Shown here: positions 62,811-64,000 of the stretch, in pieces
Layout of the letters: every line of letters starts with the position of its first letter
Position numbering within the stretch: the first letter of the stretch is position 1
From: CAMLOF01 sp041913045
Lineage (GTDB): Bacteria; Pseudomonadota; Gammaproteobacteria; Burkholderiales; Burkholderiaceae_C
NCBI GenBank assembly: GCA_041913045.1
Contig: JAYSGB010000011.1
Span: forward strand, 1 to 64,000
Direction: 5' to 3'
Length of the DNA: 64,000 bases
Made by a program: the position numbers and the translations under genes
The notes under the pieces: model-generated
Told to the model about the DNA's origin: nothing
Database searches by the model: none
The model's input: the letters and a program-made list of their open reading frames with translations, nothing else

Positions 62811-63800
62811 GTGCCGAGCATTTTCAATCAAACCGCGACAAATGGCAAAACCCTGCGCCTGGCAACGGCGCTGTTGATCGTCTATATCGTGTGGGGCACC
62901 ACTTACTACGCCCTGGGTGTGGCCATGCAGGGCTTGCCCCCGTTGCTGATGAACGGCAGCCGCTTTGTGGTGGCGGGTGCGGTGATGCTGGCCGTGGCAC
63001 GCTGGCAAGGTGTGGCGTGGCCCACCCGGCAGCAGTGGCGCAATTCGGCGCTGGTGGGGGCCTTGATGGTTTTTGGTGCCATGGGCCTGGTGGTACTGGC
63101 GCAGAAGCTGGGCATAGGCTCCGGGTTGATGGCGACGGTGGTGACGACCATGCCCATGTGGCTGGCGCTGTGGACACACTGGGGCGGCGAGCGCGTGCCC
63201 GCCACCAGTTGGGTGGGCCTGATATTGGGCATGGGCGGCGCGCTGCTGCTGGCCATGGAGGGGGACTTCACCGCCACCTGGCTGGGCACGCTGTGTGCCT
63301 TCGGGGCGCCGCTGTGCTGGAGCATTGGCTCCTACGCTTCGCGCAAGCTGACGCTGCCCGCACCGGCCATGGCTTCTGCCGCGCAGTGGCTCACGGGCGG
63401 GGTTCTGGGGCTGGTGGTTTCGCTGCTGGTGGAACCGGGCGCGCGCAGTGGCGCGTGGTGGCACGAAGCCACGGCCACCTCCTGGCTGGCCTGGGGCTAC
63501 CTGGTGGTGATGGGCACGCTGGTGACGCTCAACGCCTACCTGTGGCTGTTGCAGAACACCTCGGCCGCGCTGGCGGGCAGTTATTCCTTCGTGAACCCTG
63601 CCGTGGCCCTTTGGGTGGGCGTGACGCTGGGCGGCGAGCGCCTGACGGGCTGGGTGTTCGCAGCCATGCCGCTGATCCTGGCGGCGCTGGCCCTGATTCT
63701 TTACGGGCGGCAGGCCGCTTCCTGGGTCACATCCTGGGCCGCGCGCGTACTGCCTGCCAGCCAGTGGCTGGCCCAACGCAAGGCGGCGTCCAGCCGCTGA
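62811..63800 (+). CDS. EamA-family exporter (YedA-like)
   Basis: A 329-residue, ten-helix permease of the DMT superfamily (LATALLIVYIVWGTTYYALG at the start). The start is a GTG at 62811. YedA-like proteins are reported as amino acid or drug exporters; the neighbouring Lrp regulator supports amino-acid export. The 3' end overlaps the convergent partial gene by 100 bp. Confidence 0.9.
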   Translation: MPSIFNQTATNGKTLRLATALLIVYIVWGTTYYALGVAMQGLPPLLMNGSRFVVAGAVMLAVARWQGVAWPTRQQWRNSALVGALMVFGAMGLVVLAQKLGIGSGLMATVVTTMPMWLALWTHWGGERVPATSWVGLILGMGGALLLAMEGDFTATWLGTLCAFGAPLCWSIGSYASRKLTLPAPAMASAAQWLTGGVLGLVVSLLVEPGARSGAWWHEATATSWLAWGYLVVMGTLVTLNAYLWLLQNTSAALAGSYSFVNPAVALWVGVTLGGERLTGWVFAAMPLILAALALILYGRQAASWVTSWAARVLPASQWLAQRKAASSR

Positions 63801-64000
63801 CGGGCAGCGGGCGACACGGGTTCGCCCAGACCCCAGGCCTCGCCCGGGATGCTGAGCAGCCAAGCGGGCGGCGGTGGCTGGCGCTGCACTTCGGCAAACA
63901 CCTGCAACACGGCCTCTGGCCGCAGGGCGTGGGTGGTGTGGCTGGGCAGGTGCTGGGGCACCAGCAGGCTCAATTGGAAGGGCTGCGCGTCTTCCAAGCA
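63701..64000 (-). CDS. Probable hydrogenase maturation protease, C-terminal part
   Basis: The frame is open to the window edge, so the start lies outside. The visible ~99 residues contain SHTTHALRPEAVLQVFAEVQ and PPAWLLSIPGEAWGLGEPVSPAA. These resemble the end of HyaD/HupD-type endopeptidases that trim the large subunit of [NiFe] hydrogenase. The N-terminal metal-binding residues cannot be seen. A 100-bp convergent overlap with the exporter gene is unusual and the last ~30 residues may be non-conserved. Confidence 0.5.
   Translation of the reverse strand, partial: CLEDAQPFQLSLLVPQHLPSHTTHALRPEAVLQVFAEVQRQPPPPAWLLSIPGEAWGLGEPVSPAARQRLDAALRWASHWLAGSTRAAQDVTQEAACRP

Overview
The window is a gene-dense, high-GC chromosomal segment with the conserved gene order of the Burkholderiales. 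Protein sequences and synteny fit the family Comamonadaceae best (Acidovorax, Hydrogenophaga, Comamonas and relatives). The genus cannot be fixed from the sequence alone. Almost all of it is core metabolism and housekeeping. I see no insertion sequence, prophage, CRISPR array or rRNA operon.

Layout. 1-2.4 kb: end of the succinate dehydrogenase operon (sdhB, sdhE) and citrate synthase gltA, closed by a strong terminator. 2.4-15 kb: the beta-proteobacterial leu-asd-fimV-truA-trp-accD block (leuC, an entericidin-like lipoprotein, leuD, leuB, asd, fimV, truA, trpF, trpB, trpA, accD). 15-20.4 kb: an accessory stretch where folC is usually expected. It holds a LON-domain protein, a LysR regulator, an M20 amidohydrolase of the hippurate-hydrolase type, a TctC/Bug periplasmic binding protein, and a tandem glycine riboswitch in front of a DadA-like FAD oxidoreductase. 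20.4-39.8 kb: a long minus-strand supercluster that reads (in transcription order) yceD, rpmF, plsX, fabH, fabD, fabG, acpP, fabF, a broken YgfX-like gene, rpoE, rseA, rseB, degP, lepA, lepB, a DUF4845 gene, rnc, era, recO, pdxJ, acpS, nagZ. It couples fatty-acid synthesis, envelope-stress control, protein export and RNA processing.

39.8-56.6 kb: chaC-like and pdxH; a minus-strand perM-hda-HAD-pcnB-folK operon divergent from purM; an isochorismatase/EamA/GlxA trio behind an unusually structured leader; sirB1-like and murJ; PHP phosphoesterase, DMT transporter, yciO, M50 protease, trpS and tRNA-Ser(CGA). 56.6-64 kb: a methyl-accepting chemotaxis protein with a CheR-tether-like tail, a LexA-like S24 repressor with a large palindromic operator, a GGDEF cyclase, a PQQ-type sugar dehydrogenase, an Lrp regulator divergent from an EamA exporter, and the C-terminal part of a probable hydrogenase maturation protease running off the right edge.

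Most interesting signals: (1) a structured leader upstream of asd with a Thr/Ile/Lys-rich mini-ORF, a candidate attenuator; (2) a possible N-acylglycine catabolic module joined to a glycine riboswitch; (3) three perfect hairpins in a row in 75 nt, the last one burying the start codon of an isochorismatase gene; (4) a LexA-like gene whose -10 and start-site region lies inside a 38-bp nested palindrome; (5) a YgfX-like gene split by one in-frame amber codon.
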